Counted from the first letter of the stretch, positions 29,473 to 38,803 are shown. The stretch is 64,000 nucleotides of DNA from Clostridia bacterium (GCA_017547655.1 JAFYPF010000001.1:1-64000); one strand, 5' to 3'. The notes: generated by a model from the letters alone, not told the origin. Numbers and translations: made by a program.

Positions 29473-30801
29473 ATGAAAAAGAGAATAAAATGGACGGTTA
29501 TTTTATTGTTGTTTTTAGTTTATGCAACATTGCTCTTGGGCTGTACAAATACTGAAGAGCCAAATGTGGATAATAACGAAAATACTTCTGATAGTTTAGA
29601 AACAGTATTAGAAACAACCGAGGATGATGAACGTCAAAAATTATGGGAGGATTTTCATAAAAATTTTGTTGTTCCATCGTGGGAGGATAATACTGAAAAA
29701 GATGATGATGAAACAGCAAACAGAATTTATATTGATGAATTCTATAATATTGATATACTTATTAACATCATAGATGAAGAAGAGATATTAAAATACACTT
29801 TTAATGATTTTATATACAATTATGACAGAGAGCTGCCGGTGATATATCAATATATAAAAGGATTAAATGTCAGTAAGTCCGATTTTATAAAGGCAAATGA
29901 GATATCAAAAGAATATAACATAGCAAGCGATATGCTAAACTATGAAGGAAGAAAAGTTGTATATACAGATGAACAAATTGAAGCTTTATATTCTGATGAT
30001 AAAGGCAAAATTTTTGAAAAATTCGGCAGTGAAGCATACTATTTTTTTGAAGGAAAGATATACGACTATTATGAGCTCATTTCGCTTGATAATGAGTTGT
30101 GGGAGAAGATTTTGTTTGCGGACGAACCGATAAGATTTGCGCAATATTTTAGCGTAACTTTAGCTGAAATGTATAAAATTGATTATTTTGAGGTTGAATG
30201 TTTTCACGCTAAGGTTTGTGCAAATTTAATATATTCCATAGACGATTATTATAAATTATCACTATCTGGAAATCCTTTTTATTCTTTCGAGTGTGCGCCC
30301 TATGGTGAAGAGGTTTATCCGGGGCTTGGAGGATTGTCAGAAATAAACAAATATTTTGAAACTGAATTAAGAAACAAGTCAGTGGCAGACCTTGACTATT
30401 TGCCGCCTGCGTATTATCTTGTCGAAAAGTTTTCGATGAAAGAACGTAAAGAAGAATTTTATAATTATAATGAATACTTAAAAGTAACCGAAGTGGAAGG
30501 TGGGTATTATAAAAATCCTATTGAGGATCGAAATTTTGAGTTATTGTTTGGAGAGCATAGCAAAGAAGAAATAATAAATGCCTTTAAATCTCCCGCAGCA
30601 TTTTATTTTGAAGGGGTATTGTATATACTCAAGGATCTAAAAAATGCTGATTCTGAGTTGATTGATAAAATGGGAGCAACAACGGAGTTTAGGGAGTATT
30701 TACTTCGATTAGATGAAATATGGGTTTATAAAGAGGCGGAAGCTGAGTACGGTTCTCTTGTAGACGGATGGCTTGAAAAATATTATGGAATAAAAGAATA
30801 A
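29473..30801 (+). CDS. Lipoprotein, mosaic family member 1
   Basis: 442 residues. Lipoprotein signal with lipobox LLLGC (Cys at about residue 24), then an acidic linker (TNTEEPNVDNNENTSDSLE). The mature part holds several diverged copies of a unit of the form (Y/F)-F-x-G-x-(L/I)-Y-x-(I/L/Y)-x-(D/E)-L, for example YYFFEGKIYDYYEL and FYFEGVLYILKDL. It ends AEYGSLVDGWLEKYYGIKE. The first ~160 bp and the last ~65 bp are nearly identical to the next gene while the middle differs. Outer-surface attachment is expected; function unknown. Confidence 0.8.
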   Translation: MKKRIKWTVILLLFLVYATLLLGCTNTEEPNVDNNENTSDSLETVLETTEDDERQKLWEDFHKNFVVPSWEDNTEKDDDETANRIYIDEFYNIDILINIIDEEEILKYTFNDFIYNYDRELPVIYQYIKGLNVSKSDFIKANEISKEYNIASDMLNYEGRKVVYTDEQIEALYSDDKGKIFEKFGSEAYYFFEGKIYDYYELISLDNELWEKILFADEPIRFAQYFSVTLAEMYKIDYFEVECFHAKVCANLIYSIDDYYKLSLSGNPFYSFECAPYGEEVYPGLGGLSEINKYFETELRNKSVADLDYLPPAYYLVEKFSMKERKEEFYNYNEYLKVTEVEGGYYKNPIEDRNFELLFGEHSKEEIINAFKSPAAFYFEGVLYILKDLKNADSELIDKMGATTEFREYLLRLDEIWVYKEAEAEYGSLVDGWLEKYYGIKE

Positions 30802-30904
30802 AATAATATAGTTGTTTTTGTGAAAGATGAAGAAGTTTTTTATATTATTTAGTGTGTTAACAATCGAAAAATGCACTTGGTAATACAGAAAGGAGCGATG
30901 TTAG

Positions 30905-31828
30905 ATGAAAAAAAGAGTAAAGTGGACGGTTATTTTATTGTTGTTTTTAGTTTATGCAGCATTGCTCTTGGGCTGTACAAACACTGAAGAGCCAAATGTG
31001 GATAATAACGAAAATACTTCTGATAGTTTAGAAACTGTATTAGAACCAATTGAGGAATTAAATAATGAAAGTTTTCTTTGCTATAAAGGAGAATTTTATA
31101 GTATTATAGATTTGTTTTACGAGTTTCAGAAAGATAGAGATTTTTTGTTGGAGTTTGTATATTGTGCTGATGATGAAACGAAAGCAAAATTTTTTAACTA
31201 TGTAAGAGAGTGGGGGGGCGGCGATAGTTGTGATGCTGTTGAAGGAATCCGTTTTTTAAAAGAATATAACATAATCAATATGTATAATTGGGGGAGATTG
31301 GGTACATTGGATGCTTATTATCCCGCTGTGTTACACAAAAATGGATTTCCGAGTGTTTTTTATAAAAGGGAAGATGTAAGACAACATTATAATGAGAATT
31401 ACTTGGAAATGGGGGCAGATGAATTAAACTATTTGCCAACGGCATATTACTTGATTCGCGATTTGAATTTGAAAGAACAAAGGGAAGAATTTTATAGCTT
31501 AAATGAAGAACGTGTTGTTCCCTTGGAAGATATTGGGGCGTGGTTTCTTTTAGAGGAACAGTTTGAAATTTTGTTTGGAGAATATGACGAGAAGACAATT
31601 ATGCGAAAATTAAAAAGTCCAACGGCCTTTTATTTTGATGGAAGACTTTATAATATTATTGATTTAAAATCGGCTGAAGTGGGACTGATAGAAAAAATGG
31701 CACAGGGAGAAGATTTTAAGCATTTTTTACAACAATTGAGAGAATTTCAGGTGTTTAAAGAGGCAGAAGCCGAGTACGGCTCTCTTGTAGACGGCTGGCT
31801 TGAAAAATACTATGGTATAAAAGCTTAA
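30905..31828 (+). CDS. Lipoprotein, mosaic family member 2
   Basis: 307 residues, paralogue of the preceding gene. Signal, lipobox LLLGC and linker are almost identical, and the end (AEYGSLVDGWLEKYYGIKA) too; the central part is shorter and diverged, with units such as FLCYKGEFYSIIDLF and FYFDGRLYNIIDL. The upstream 20 bp including the AAGGAGCGATGTTAG ribosome binding site are also shared, so the duplication covers the translation start. Function unknown. Confidence 0.8.
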   Translation: MKKRVKWTVILLLFLVYAALLLGCTNTEEPNVDNNENTSDSLETVLEPIEELNNESFLCYKGEFYSIIDLFYEFQKDRDFLLEFVYCADDETKAKFFNYVREWGGGDSCDAVEGIRFLKEYNIINMYNWGRLGTLDAYYPAVLHKNGFPSVFYKREDVRQHYNENYLEMGADELNYLPTAYYLIRDLNLKEQREEFYSLNEERVVPLEDIGAWFLLEEQFEILFGEYDEKTIMRKLKSPTAFYFDGRLYNIIDLKSAEVGLIEKMAQGEDFKHFLQQLREFQVFKEAEAEYGSLVDGWLEKYYGIKA

Positions 31829-31855
31829 TATAACAAAAACCTCTTATTTTATATA

Positions 31856-31884
31856 TTGCATAGGTTTGGATTATTTGATATAAT
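31856..31884 (+). promoter_or_regulatory. Promoter of the 31905-33202 pair
   Basis: TTGCAT (31856-31861), 17-bp spacer, TATAAT (31879-31884) preceded by TGA (extended -10). Confidence 0.6.
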
Positions 31885-31904
31885 AGAGATATGAGGTGGA
31901 TTTT

Positions 31905-32303
31905 ATGACGGTATTTGTGTGTTTAGATGAGAATAACGGAATGTCATTCAATAACAGAAGACAAAGCAGGGATTCAAGGGTAATTGAACAAATAAAAGCT
32001 ATATCTATGGGAAGAAAGCTTTATGTGGATAGTTATTCGGCGAAGTTGTTCGAGGATTTTGAGATTATAGTTGACGATAATTTTTTAGAAAAAATGACCG
32101 AGGGGGACTTTTGTTTTGTTGAAAAGTCAGATTTAAAGGAATATGACGAAAAGATAAAAAAACTTATAGTGTTTAAATGGAACAAAGATTACCCTTTTGA
32201 TAAACAGCTTGATATAGGTTTTGAAAATAGACAACTTAAAGAAAGTTATGAATTTGAGGGGATTTCGCACGAAAAAATAACCTGCGAGGTATGGGTTAGA
32301 TGA
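31905..32303 (+). CDS. Conserved small cytoplasmic protein upstream of nuclease
   Basis: 132 residues from ATG 31905 (GAGGTGG 31893-31899 upstream; in-frame GTG 31896 overlaps the RBS). It starts MTVFVCLDENNGMSFNNRRQ and contains RKLYVDSYSAKLFEDF and ends SHEKITCEVWVR. It resembles a clostridial protein family of unknown function, often carrying an unsupported 'ribonuclease Z' label; no metallo-lactamase motif is present. Its stop overlaps the nuclease ATG (ATGA), so the two are translationally coupled. A protective or regulatory role toward the nuclease is possible but unproven. Confidence 0.75.
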   Translation: MTVFVCLDENNGMSFNNRRQSRDSRVIEQIKAISMGRKLYVDSYSAKLFEDFEIIVDDNFLEKMTEGDFCFVEKSDLKEYDEKIKKLIVFKWNKDYPFDKQLDIGFENRQLKESYEFEGISHEKITCEVWVR

Positions 32304-33202
32304 AGAAAGTATATTTTGTTTTGGCGGTAGTGTTAATTGTATTTGCGTTTATTGCATACATAAATATAGTTCCGCCATATTCTGAACCTGAAAAAGAGCC
32401 GTTGCCGCAGGTGTCTATCGGATATTTTGATTATACGAAAATCCCCGAGTTTGACGGAGAAAAGCCATACGTTGTTGTGAATGACAACAATCCGTATTTT
32501 GACGAAAAAAGCTATACTACCAATTCATATGAGGAGTATGGAAAGCTTGATAACAAGGGAAGATGCACGTACGCTATGGCGTGTATCGGCAAAGATTTGA
32601 TGCCGACCGAGGAGAGAGGTTCTATAGGCTCGGTTAAGCCTACCGGGTGGCAAATATCAAAATATGACTTTATTGACGGGACGTATTTGTATAACAGATG
32701 CCATCTTATAGGCTATCAGTTGACGGCTGAAAATGCGAATAAGAGTAATTTGATAACAGGCACAAGGTATATGAACGTGCAAGGAATGTTGCCGTTTGAG
32801 AATATGGTTGTCGATTACATAAAGGAAACCGATAATCACGTTTTATACAGAGCAACCCCGATTTTTTTAGATAATGAAATGGTAGCAAGAGGCGTATTGA
32901 TGGAAGCAGTTTCAATAGAGGATGACGGAGAGGGAATATGCTTTAATGTGTTTTGTTACAACGTACAACCCAAAGTACAAATAGATTATATTACAGGAGA
33001 TAATTATACCGAAGAAGAAAACAAAGAGAATACTGTTGACAGTACTGCGTCATATATATTAAATACGAGTTCTCGAAAGTTTCACAATCCCGATTGCGCC
33101 TCTGTTGACGATATAGTTACAGAAAATAAAAAGAGCTATAAAGGTACACGAGAAAATCTTATACTTGACGGCTATTCTCCTTGCGGAAAATGCAAACCAT
33201 AA
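32300..33202 (+). CDS. Membrane-anchored/secreted DNA/RNA non-specific endonuclease
   Basis: 300 residues. One N-terminal membrane segment (VYFVLAVVLIVFAFIAYI), then a nuclease domain of the beta-beta-alpha metal type with YNRCHLIGYQLTAENANKSN and TRYMNVQGMLPFE (catalytic His in RCH, metal-binding Asn near ENANKSN), as in Streptococcus EndA-like DNA-entry nucleases. The C-terminal ~55 residues form a small Ada-like metal-binding module (SSRKFHNPDC ... YSPCGKCKP). It likely degrades extracellular nucleic acid at the cell surface for nutrition or uptake. Terminator follows at 33208. Confidence 0.88.
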   Translation: MKKVYFVLAVVLIVFAFIAYINIVPPYSEPEKEPLPQVSIGYFDYTKIPEFDGEKPYVVVNDNNPYFDEKSYTTNSYEEYGKLDNKGRCTYAMACIGKDLMPTEERGSIGSVKPTGWQISKYDFIDGTYLYNRCHLIGYQLTAENANKSNLITGTRYMNVQGMLPFENMVVDYIKETDNHVLYRATPIFLDNEMVARGVLMEAVSIEDDGEGICFNVFCYNVQPKVQIDYITGDNYTEEENKENTVDSTASYILNTSSRKFHNPDCASVDDIVTENKKSYKGTRENLILDGYSPCGKCKP

Positions 33203-33205
33203 GAA

Positions 33206-33250
33206 AAAATGAGGCTGTACACAATAAAGTGTATATCCTCATTTATTTTT
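33206..33250. terminator. Terminator between nuclease and LtaS-type gene
   Basis: Arms AATGAGGCTGTACAC and GTGTATATCCTCATT (33208-33243) with one mismatch bulge, flanked by A- and T-runs on both strands. Confidence 0.8.
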
Positions 33251-35294
33251 ACTGTTCGTCGTTTGTGTCGGGAATAAAGCTGTTGATTTCATATTCTGCG
33301 CTTGTTCGAAGCTCTATTCTGTCGTGCGTAATTTGTGTTATTTGAAGTGTTTTGTAATTATTAAGGTCAATGTTTTCTATAGCTATACAATGTTCGTCGA
33401 TGAATACAACATCTTTTGTTTTACCGTTAAGCTTTATTTTTGTATATTCGTTAAATTTATTTCCGCTTATCAAAAGGGTATTTTCGTTATATTCAAGTGA
33501 CGTAACGTAGATATCGTGTACTCCCATTTCGATATTGGTAAAGTTGTAGGGACTTACACCGTCATACGTTATTTTATCGCCGTAAAGAACGTCATATTCA
33601 AGCATTTCAAGCTTGTTTTGATAGTTTTCAATACTGTCAGATATTTGATGAAGTTTTGTTGTTGTTCCGAGGTTTGAGCCGAGCATTGAAAGAAAATGAG
33701 CCATAAGCTGATAGCTGTTTAAGTTTTTGTTTTCGCCTGTTATATCGTAATTTGCCCAAACTGCCCAATCGGTTTGGTATTTTGAGCCTTCCAACAGCTT
33801 GTCATCTTCTATGTAAATAGTGGGAAAATGGTCTCCGTAAAACAAAACAACGGTAGGCTCTTCAAAAGTTTTCAAATAGTTGATAACTTTTCCGATGAAA
33901 GCGTCTGTTTCATGTAGCTGTTCTACATAATATAGATAGTTAGCTTTGTTTTCGGCTACTGTATTATTTTGCAATTCAACCTGAATGTCGTGTTCGGACG
34001 GTAATTCTTCATCGGGATATTTACCGTGAGCCTGAACGCTTACGGTAAATACGAAATCGCGTCCCTCGGTGGAAGAAAGACAGTCTATTATTTGTTCGGT
34101 AAGTATACTATCTTTTGCCCAACCGAGCGTTGTGAATTCGGTGTTATACATCATTTCAAGAGGTATAAACGTATCAAACCCCAAAGAGGAATATATAATG
34201 TTGCGGTCATAGAACGTAGCCGTATGGTTGTGAATGGCGTGAGCTGAATAACCGTATTCCTTTAATGTGAATGCAGGTGTTTCGCAGGTTGATGACTGAA
34301 GAATGGTTTTGTAAGGGTATTCCCCGGGACCGAAGTGGTCGAGGTTCATTCCTGTAAGTATTTCAAACTCCGTATTTGCAGTTCCGCCGCCTATAGAGGG
34401 CACGGTGATAAGACCGTGAGGATAGTTGTTTTTCAAATATGTAAAATTAGGAACGGGGTTTGAAGTAGTAACAAGGTTTGAAACGCGGTTAATATCAAAA
34501 AATGATTCAAGCTGAACAACGAGAATGTTTGGCTTTTTGTCGGGAGCAATATCCACGTCGTTGTTTATTTCTTCCAAAATACTTTCGACAGTATCGTTGG
34601 CATATTCGGGCGGTTCGCTTATTCCCACGTCAAAGATGCTTAATGAGAAGCAGTAAGCAAAACCGTAATCCTCGTAAGCCTCGGCAAGACTGGGAAATTT
34701 TTTGCTGAGATGACCTGTTTGCATTCCCACAGTTCCCGAAATAATCATTACTATAACTGTAATTATGACAAAAAGGCTGTTTCTTTTAAAGTCAATTTTG
34801 GTTGATGCGTTTTTCTTCCAAAAGATGATGAATAGCGTTATAAACAGAAGACCGCCGATTATAATAAGAGAAAGTTGGAACAGGTTAAGATATATATCGA
34901 TTATTCCAAGCATATTTATCGCAATGGAAAAGTCGATTGCAGAGAAAGGTGTAATTCTGTATGAAAGCACAATGCAGTTAATAAGAGACAGAATAATCCA
35001 TACAGATGAAACAGTTGCCAAAGCGAATGCTTTTTTGGGGAAGAAAAGGGCTGCCGAAAATGTTACCAAGATAATCAAATAATTATAAAAAAATGCGTAA
35101 GGAGAATTAAAAAGAAATGAGAAGGCTTCAAACACGGAGTGCCTGCTTAACGATTCAGATATGATAAGCGTAAAAAAAGTAATGGAAAGGCAACGCCAAA
35201 ATGGGTGAAGATGAAGAAATGAAATTGCTTTTTTTGAGCAACCCATAAAAAGCCTAATTATTTTATTTTCGGAAATCTTTTTTAAGAAATTCAT
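33249..35294 (-). CDS. LtaS-type sulfatase-fold phosphoglycerol transferase
   Basis: 681 residues. Five membrane segments in the first ~215 residues, then an extracellular sulfatase-like domain: NILVVQLESFFDIN (metal-binding Glu), GGGTANTEFEILTG (catalytic Thr), HNHTATFYDRN, and GDHFPTIY. This is the architecture of lipoteichoic acid synthases, which transfer glycerophosphate from phosphatidylglycerol to polymer or glycan acceptors. The ~100-residue C-terminal beta-rich extension (ISGNKFNEYTKIKLNGKTK) is an IPT/Ig-like domain not found in LtaS itself. Substrate not determined. RBS AAAGGA. Confidence 0.85.
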   Translation of the reverse strand: MNFLKKISENKIIRLFMGCSKKAISFLHLHPFWRCLSITFFTLIISESLSRHSVFEAFSFLFNSPYAFFYNYLIILVTFSAALFFPKKAFALATVSSVWIILSLINCIVLSYRITPFSAIDFSIAINMLGIIDIYLNLFQLSLIIIGGLLFITLFIIFWKKNASTKIDFKRNSLFVIITVIVMIISGTVGMQTGHLSKKFPSLAEAYEDYGFAYCFSLSIFDVGISEPPEYANDTVESILEEINNDVDIAPDKKPNILVVQLESFFDINRVSNLVTTSNPVPNFTYLKNNYPHGLITVPSIGGGTANTEFEILTGMNLDHFGPGEYPYKTILQSSTCETPAFTLKEYGYSAHAIHNHTATFYDRNIIYSSLGFDTFIPLEMMYNTEFTTLGWAKDSILTEQIIDCLSSTEGRDFVFTVSVQAHGKYPDEELPSEHDIQVELQNNTVAENKANYLYYVEQLHETDAFIGKVINYLKTFEEPTVVLFYGDHFPTIYIEDDKLLEGSKYQTDWAVWANYDITGENKNLNSYQLMAHFLSMLGSNLGTTTKLHQISDSIENYQNKLEMLEYDVLYGDKITYDGVSPYNFTNIEMGVHDIYVTSLEYNENTLLISGNKFNEYTKIKLNGKTKDVVFIDEHCIAIENIDLNNYKTLQITQITHDRIELRTSAEYEINSFIPDTNDEQ

Positions 35295-35482
35295 AATCTA
35301 ATCCTTTTCATAATAAAACATAAAGAAGGAATAATGCGAATTTATTGACAAAAATATTTGTACAATGTATAATATTTTAAGTATAAGATATATACACAAG
35401 AAGAAATATAACACTTTTCTTTTACAAAACTGTTAACAAAACGCATTTTTTTATTTTTTTAATAAAAAATCCGGAGGATTGT

Positions 35483-36193
35483 ATGGCAATATATAAAATA
35501 GCAGATATATTTGTGGAAATGACTCCGTGTCATGACCGCTTGAAAAAAAATGCTGAAAAGTATTTATATACCGGAAATGACGTCCCCGAGAATGTGATGA
35601 AAGTTGAAATTTCCGATGAGATATTGAAGATGAAAAACGAAGAACATTCTTATCTTTCGGCAGAGGACTGTGAATATATATTTTTTGGAGCTTGTTTTGC
35701 AGTGCGGATTTTGAAATATAACGGCTTTGTGCTTCATTCGTCTGCGATTTCTTATAATGGAAATGCATATTTGTTTTCAGCAAACAGCGGAACGGGAAAA
35801 TCGACTCACACGGGTTTTTGGCAAGATGTTTTCGGAAAAGAAAATGTAACTTTTATAAACGACGATAAACCTGCAATAAGAGAGATAAACGGAGTTTTTT
35901 ATGCATCAGGCTCGCCTTTTTCGGGAAAAAGTGATTTGAGTAATAATATTATCGTTCCTTTGAAAGCGGTGTGTTTTATACACAGGTCAGAGCAAAATGA
36001 GATAAAAAGATTAACACCGTCAGAGGCAATGGGGCTGTTGTTTGAACAGATATTAAGGCCGAGCCGGTCGCAGTCAATAGATTTATTGTTTGAAGTATTG
36101 GACAGTTTTTTTTCAAAGGTGCCTGTTTATTCGTTGGGGGTAACGTATTCTCCCGACTCGGCAAAGTTTGCTTACGAAGCTTTAAATCAATAA
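35483..36193 (+). CDS. HPr kinase-like P-loop protein (stand-alone)
   Basis: 236 residues. A beta-rich N-terminus, then VLHSSAISYNGNAYLFSANSG with P-loop SGTGKSTHT, INDDKPAI (Walker B-like) and SPFSGKSDLS, matching the HprK/PEP-carboxykinase-like fold. Family members outside PTS regulation sit in peptide (lasso or other RiPP) clusters, where some phosphorylate the peptide tail (family knowledge). Here no PqqD, peptidase or precursor is adjacent and the canonical HPr kinase N-terminal domain is missing. RBS GGAGG. Function open: RiPP kinase remnant or other kinase. Confidence 0.78.
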   Translation: MAIYKIADIFVEMTPCHDRLKKNAEKYLYTGNDVPENVMKVEISDEILKMKNEEHSYLSAEDCEYIFFGACFAVRILKYNGFVLHSSAISYNGNAYLFSANSGTGKSTHTGFWQDVFGKENVTFINDDKPAIREINGVFYASGSPFSGKSDLSNNIIVPLKAVCFIHRSEQNEIKRLTPSEAMGLLFEQILRPSRSQSIDLLFEVLDSFFSKVPVYSLGVTYSPDSAKFAYEALNQ

Positions 36194-36197
36194 CAAT

Positions 36198-36243
36198 ATA
36201 AAGATAGGATACTTCAAATTTGCTTGAGTTTTCTATCTTTATT
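36198..36243 (+). terminator. Terminator after HprK-like gene
   Basis: AAAGATAG ... CTTCAA / CTTGAG ... CTATCTTT form an imperfect stem followed by ATTTTAT. A second inverted repeat, TTTTCCCATAGC / GCTAGGGGAAAA, lies at 36259-36290; the remaining AT-rich gap holds nothing else recognisable. Confidence 0.7.
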
Positions 36244-36492
36244 TTATAGGCATATCAATTTTCCCATAGCTAAAGTTTGCTAGGGGAAAATTATAATTTT
36301 CTAATAGACTTTCCTAAAATTTATTATGTTTTGAAATGTTAATTAACTTTTGATATTTAATTAATTATTTTTATTGTTAAAATTATGTTTTTAATTATAT
36401 TGATATATAAAAAATTTGCTAAAAAAAGAAATAATTTGCTTTATTTCCCGATATAATATATGAAAGCATACAACGAATTGGAGTCAAGTGAA

Positions 36493-37053
36493 GTGAATAA
36501 GATTAATGATACCGAAATAATTAAAATGCTGTTTGAAAGAAATGAAAAAGCTCTTGAAATTATTCAGGAGCAATTTGGGAAGCTTATTAGACGTATATCG
36601 ATGAATATTTTTAATAATATAGAGTACGCAAACGAGTGTTTAAACGATGTTTTGTTAGATGTTTGGAACTCTATTCCACCTACTTCGCCCTTATCTGTTG
36701 CATCTTACGTTTGTATGCTCTCAAGAAGACGGACTATTGATGTTTTGAGAAAAGAAAATGCCGATAAGCGTAAAAGCACTGATTATAAAAGTGTTGAAAT
36801 TGAACTTGCAGCAATTGATGATGGCTTGGATGATTTGATTGATAGTGTAAATATAACCCAAATTCTTAATGTTTTTTTGGCGGATATATCGGCGACTAAC
36901 CGGGAGATATTTATAAGTAGGTACTATGATTTTGAATCAATAAAAAGTATTTCGACAAGACTACATATGACAGAAAATTCTGTTAATACCCGTTTAACGA
37001 GAATGAGAGAAAAATTAAAAAAAGAATTATTAAAAGGAGGAATATGTGTATGA
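36493..37053 (+). CDS. ECF-type RNA polymerase sigma factor
   Basis: 186 residues with sigma region 2 (EYANECLNDVLLDVWNSIP, SYVCMLSRRRTIDVLRKE) and region 4 HTH (DFESIKSISTRLHMTENSV, NTRLTRMREKLKKEL). GTG 36493 is taken as start: GGAG at 36480-36483 lies 9 nt upstream and the frame then opens VNKINDTEIIKMLF, normal for the family. The in-frame ATG 36460 overlaps a TATAAT (36452-36457) and has no RBS. It is followed by a membrane protein that may be its anti-sigma factor. Confidence 0.88.
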   Translation: MNKINDTEIIKMLFERNEKALEIIQEQFGKLIRRISMNIFNNIEYANECLNDVLLDVWNSIPPTSPLSVASYVCMLSRRRTIDVLRKENADKRKSTDYKSVEIELAAIDDGLDDLIDSVNITQILNVFLADISATNREIFISRYYDFESIKSISTRLHMTENSVNTRLTRMREKLKKELLKGGICV

Positions 37054-37113
37054 AGGGCTGAATTAAATGTATGAAAGTAGGTTTATAAATAAGTAAAATG
37101 TATGGAGGGCATT

Positions 37114-38019
37114 ATGAATAATAGAATATTGGTTTCTTTGAGTTATATAGATTTAAAGTATATTGATGAACACATATATAATGCTGTTGAGGGTAAATCG
37201 AAGCATACCCCTAAAATAAGATATATTATTGCGGCGTGTTTAGTTATTGTTTCGTGTTTGATTATAACTTTAACATTTTTTAAGCGTGATGGTAAAAATT
37301 TATTTTCAAATTATAAATCCGAAGAAATATTTGAAAGTTTGGAATTGCCGTTAAAGCCCGAAGAAAAAGTTTCTGTAATATACAGAAATGCCCCCTATAA
37401 TGGGATAAACGGTGATGTTTACATATCTCCTCCGTTGGACGGGGATGTTCAGGTCGATATTGATTTGTTTGAGGTGTTGGAATCCGAAGAAATAAAAGAA
37501 AACGACGTATTAGCTATTAGAGTTTGTTGTGTTTCTTCAAAATATCTGGATGAACAACTTGCCAAAAAGAAAACAGATCTCACGCAAGGTGTTGTTAAAT
37601 ATTACTTGGATTATACAAGACATTCACAAGAAATGCACTCGGGAGAGAATAAACAATTTATAGAGGGGTGTAATGAATGTAAACGGCTTTATGATATATA
37701 TACCGGAGCAGAAGAGAATTTTGAAAATGATTTAAAAGCTTTTGAAGCCAAACAACGTGATTTAATTGAAAATAGGGTAATAACTTATTTAGAATCACTT
37801 GGCTATGTTGTAAAAAACGGAACTATCGTTTGGGGAAATTGTAAGATTGATACGGAGTCACAAAATACAGAAAGATATATTTTAGTTTACTTAACAAAAG
37901 AACAAATATATTCGTTGACAGCTCCTGCTGATATAGGACTTATACTTGAACATGCGCCGAGTTGGATGGATACAGGAGAAGAGCTTGTTTTTCATGAACC
38001 TTTGATTGTTCTTGATTAA
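37114..38019 (+). CDS. Single-pass membrane protein, putative anti-sigma partner
   Basis: 301 residues from ATG 37114 (GGAGG 37104-37108; in-frame ATG 37102 overlaps the RBS). A ~38-residue cytoplasmic N-terminus, LSYIDLKYIDEHIYNA, resembles the short sigma-binding segment of clostridial anti-sigma factors; one membrane segment follows (IIAACLVIVSCLIITLTFF), then an extracytoplasmic domain of ~240 residues with paired Cys (EGCNECKRLYD). No known sensor domain is recognised. Position after the ECF gene supports a sigma/anti-sigma pair that senses an envelope signal. Confidence 0.7.
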   Translation: MNNRILVSLSYIDLKYIDEHIYNAVEGKSKHTPKIRYIIAACLVIVSCLIITLTFFKRDGKNLFSNYKSEEIFESLELPLKPEEKVSVIYRNAPYNGINGDVYISPPLDGDVQVDIDLFEVLESEEIKENDVLAIRVCCVSSKYLDEQLAKKKTDLTQGVVKYYLDYTRHSQEMHSGENKQFIEGCNECKRLYDIYTGAEENFENDLKAFEAKQRDLIENRVITYLESLGYVVKNGTIVWGNCKIDTESQNTERYILVYLTKEQIYSLTAPADIGLILEHAPSWMDTGEELVFHEPLIVLD

Positions 38020-38155
38020 CAGAAATAATTATTGATATAGATAAATTAACGTTTAGGTTTAAAGCTGTTTTATAAACAATAAAGAATCTTTTAAATTTTT
38101 ATGTAGAATAAAATAGAGAATCAAAAAGGGATTGTAATTCCCCAAAAAGAGAAAA

Positions 38156-38195
38156 AAGCGGTTGTTTTCTGCCCAATGGCATTAAACAACCGCTT
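38156..38195. terminator. Terminator between 37114 gene and 38213 gene
   Basis: AAGCGGTTGTTT (38156-38167) pairs with AAACAACCGCTT (38184-38195); an A-run precedes it, giving a T-run for the minus-strand gene. Confidence 0.8.
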
Positions 38196-38212
38196 ACATT
38201 GTTTATAAATTT

Positions 38213-38647
38213 TTACAGATATTGTCTAATATCGTTTGCAAGATTGTTTTCGAGAGAAATAAGGTCTTTTGCAATATTTTTTGAATATTCGTCTGCCGCT
38301 TTGTATTGGTTGAGATAGCGGCTTAAAGATTTAACACCCATATTACAGCCGTCTGTCATAAGGTCAGCGACGGTGTTGTCCGATTCATCGACTGCTAATT
38401 TTGCGTTGGTTTTTATCCATGACATACCCTTTGCAATAGGATTAGGCTCTTTTCCGTCATCGCTGAAGCGGTTGAGCTGAAGTCTTATTTTGCTTTCAAG
38501 ATCTTCATGGTCTTTTTTACATTCGATAAGTTTTTCTTTGAATTCTCTGTTTTTAACCGTATCAACTACGTCTTCAATTGAGGATACGCCCATTTTTACG
38601 CCCGAATCACATTCGCGAAGAAGTTTTATTGTATCGTGTTCTATCAT
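38213..38647 (-). CDS. Small helical-bundle protein, unknown function
   Basis: 144 residues, predicted four-helix bundle with ferritin-like spacing: LRECDSGVKMGVSSIEDV, ECKKDHEDLESKI, ESDNTVADLMTDGCNMG, SRYLNQYKAADEYSKN. It resembles clostridial DUF2383-like proteins. The E/D-x-x-H pattern could bind metal but is incomplete. Monocistronic, RBS AAAGGA. Function unknown. Confidence 0.7.
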   Translation of the reverse strand: MIEHDTIKLLRECDSGVKMGVSSIEDVVDTVKNREFKEKLIECKKDHEDLESKIRLQLNRFSDDGKEPNPIAKGMSWIKTNAKLAVDESDNTVADLMTDGCNMGVKSLSRYLNQYKAADEYSKNIAKDLISLENNLANDIRQYL

Positions 38648-38803
38648 TTTTTAACAAAATCCTTTCTTTGTATTTGTATATACAGTATGCCCCGAAATTT
38701 AATTGTATAGCCTTTTATTGAAGTATTTTTAAAAACAATAATATTGTTTTTTGTTGAATTGTGTGATATAATTTTTTTAAGTATATAAAATCGGAGGCTT
38801 TTT

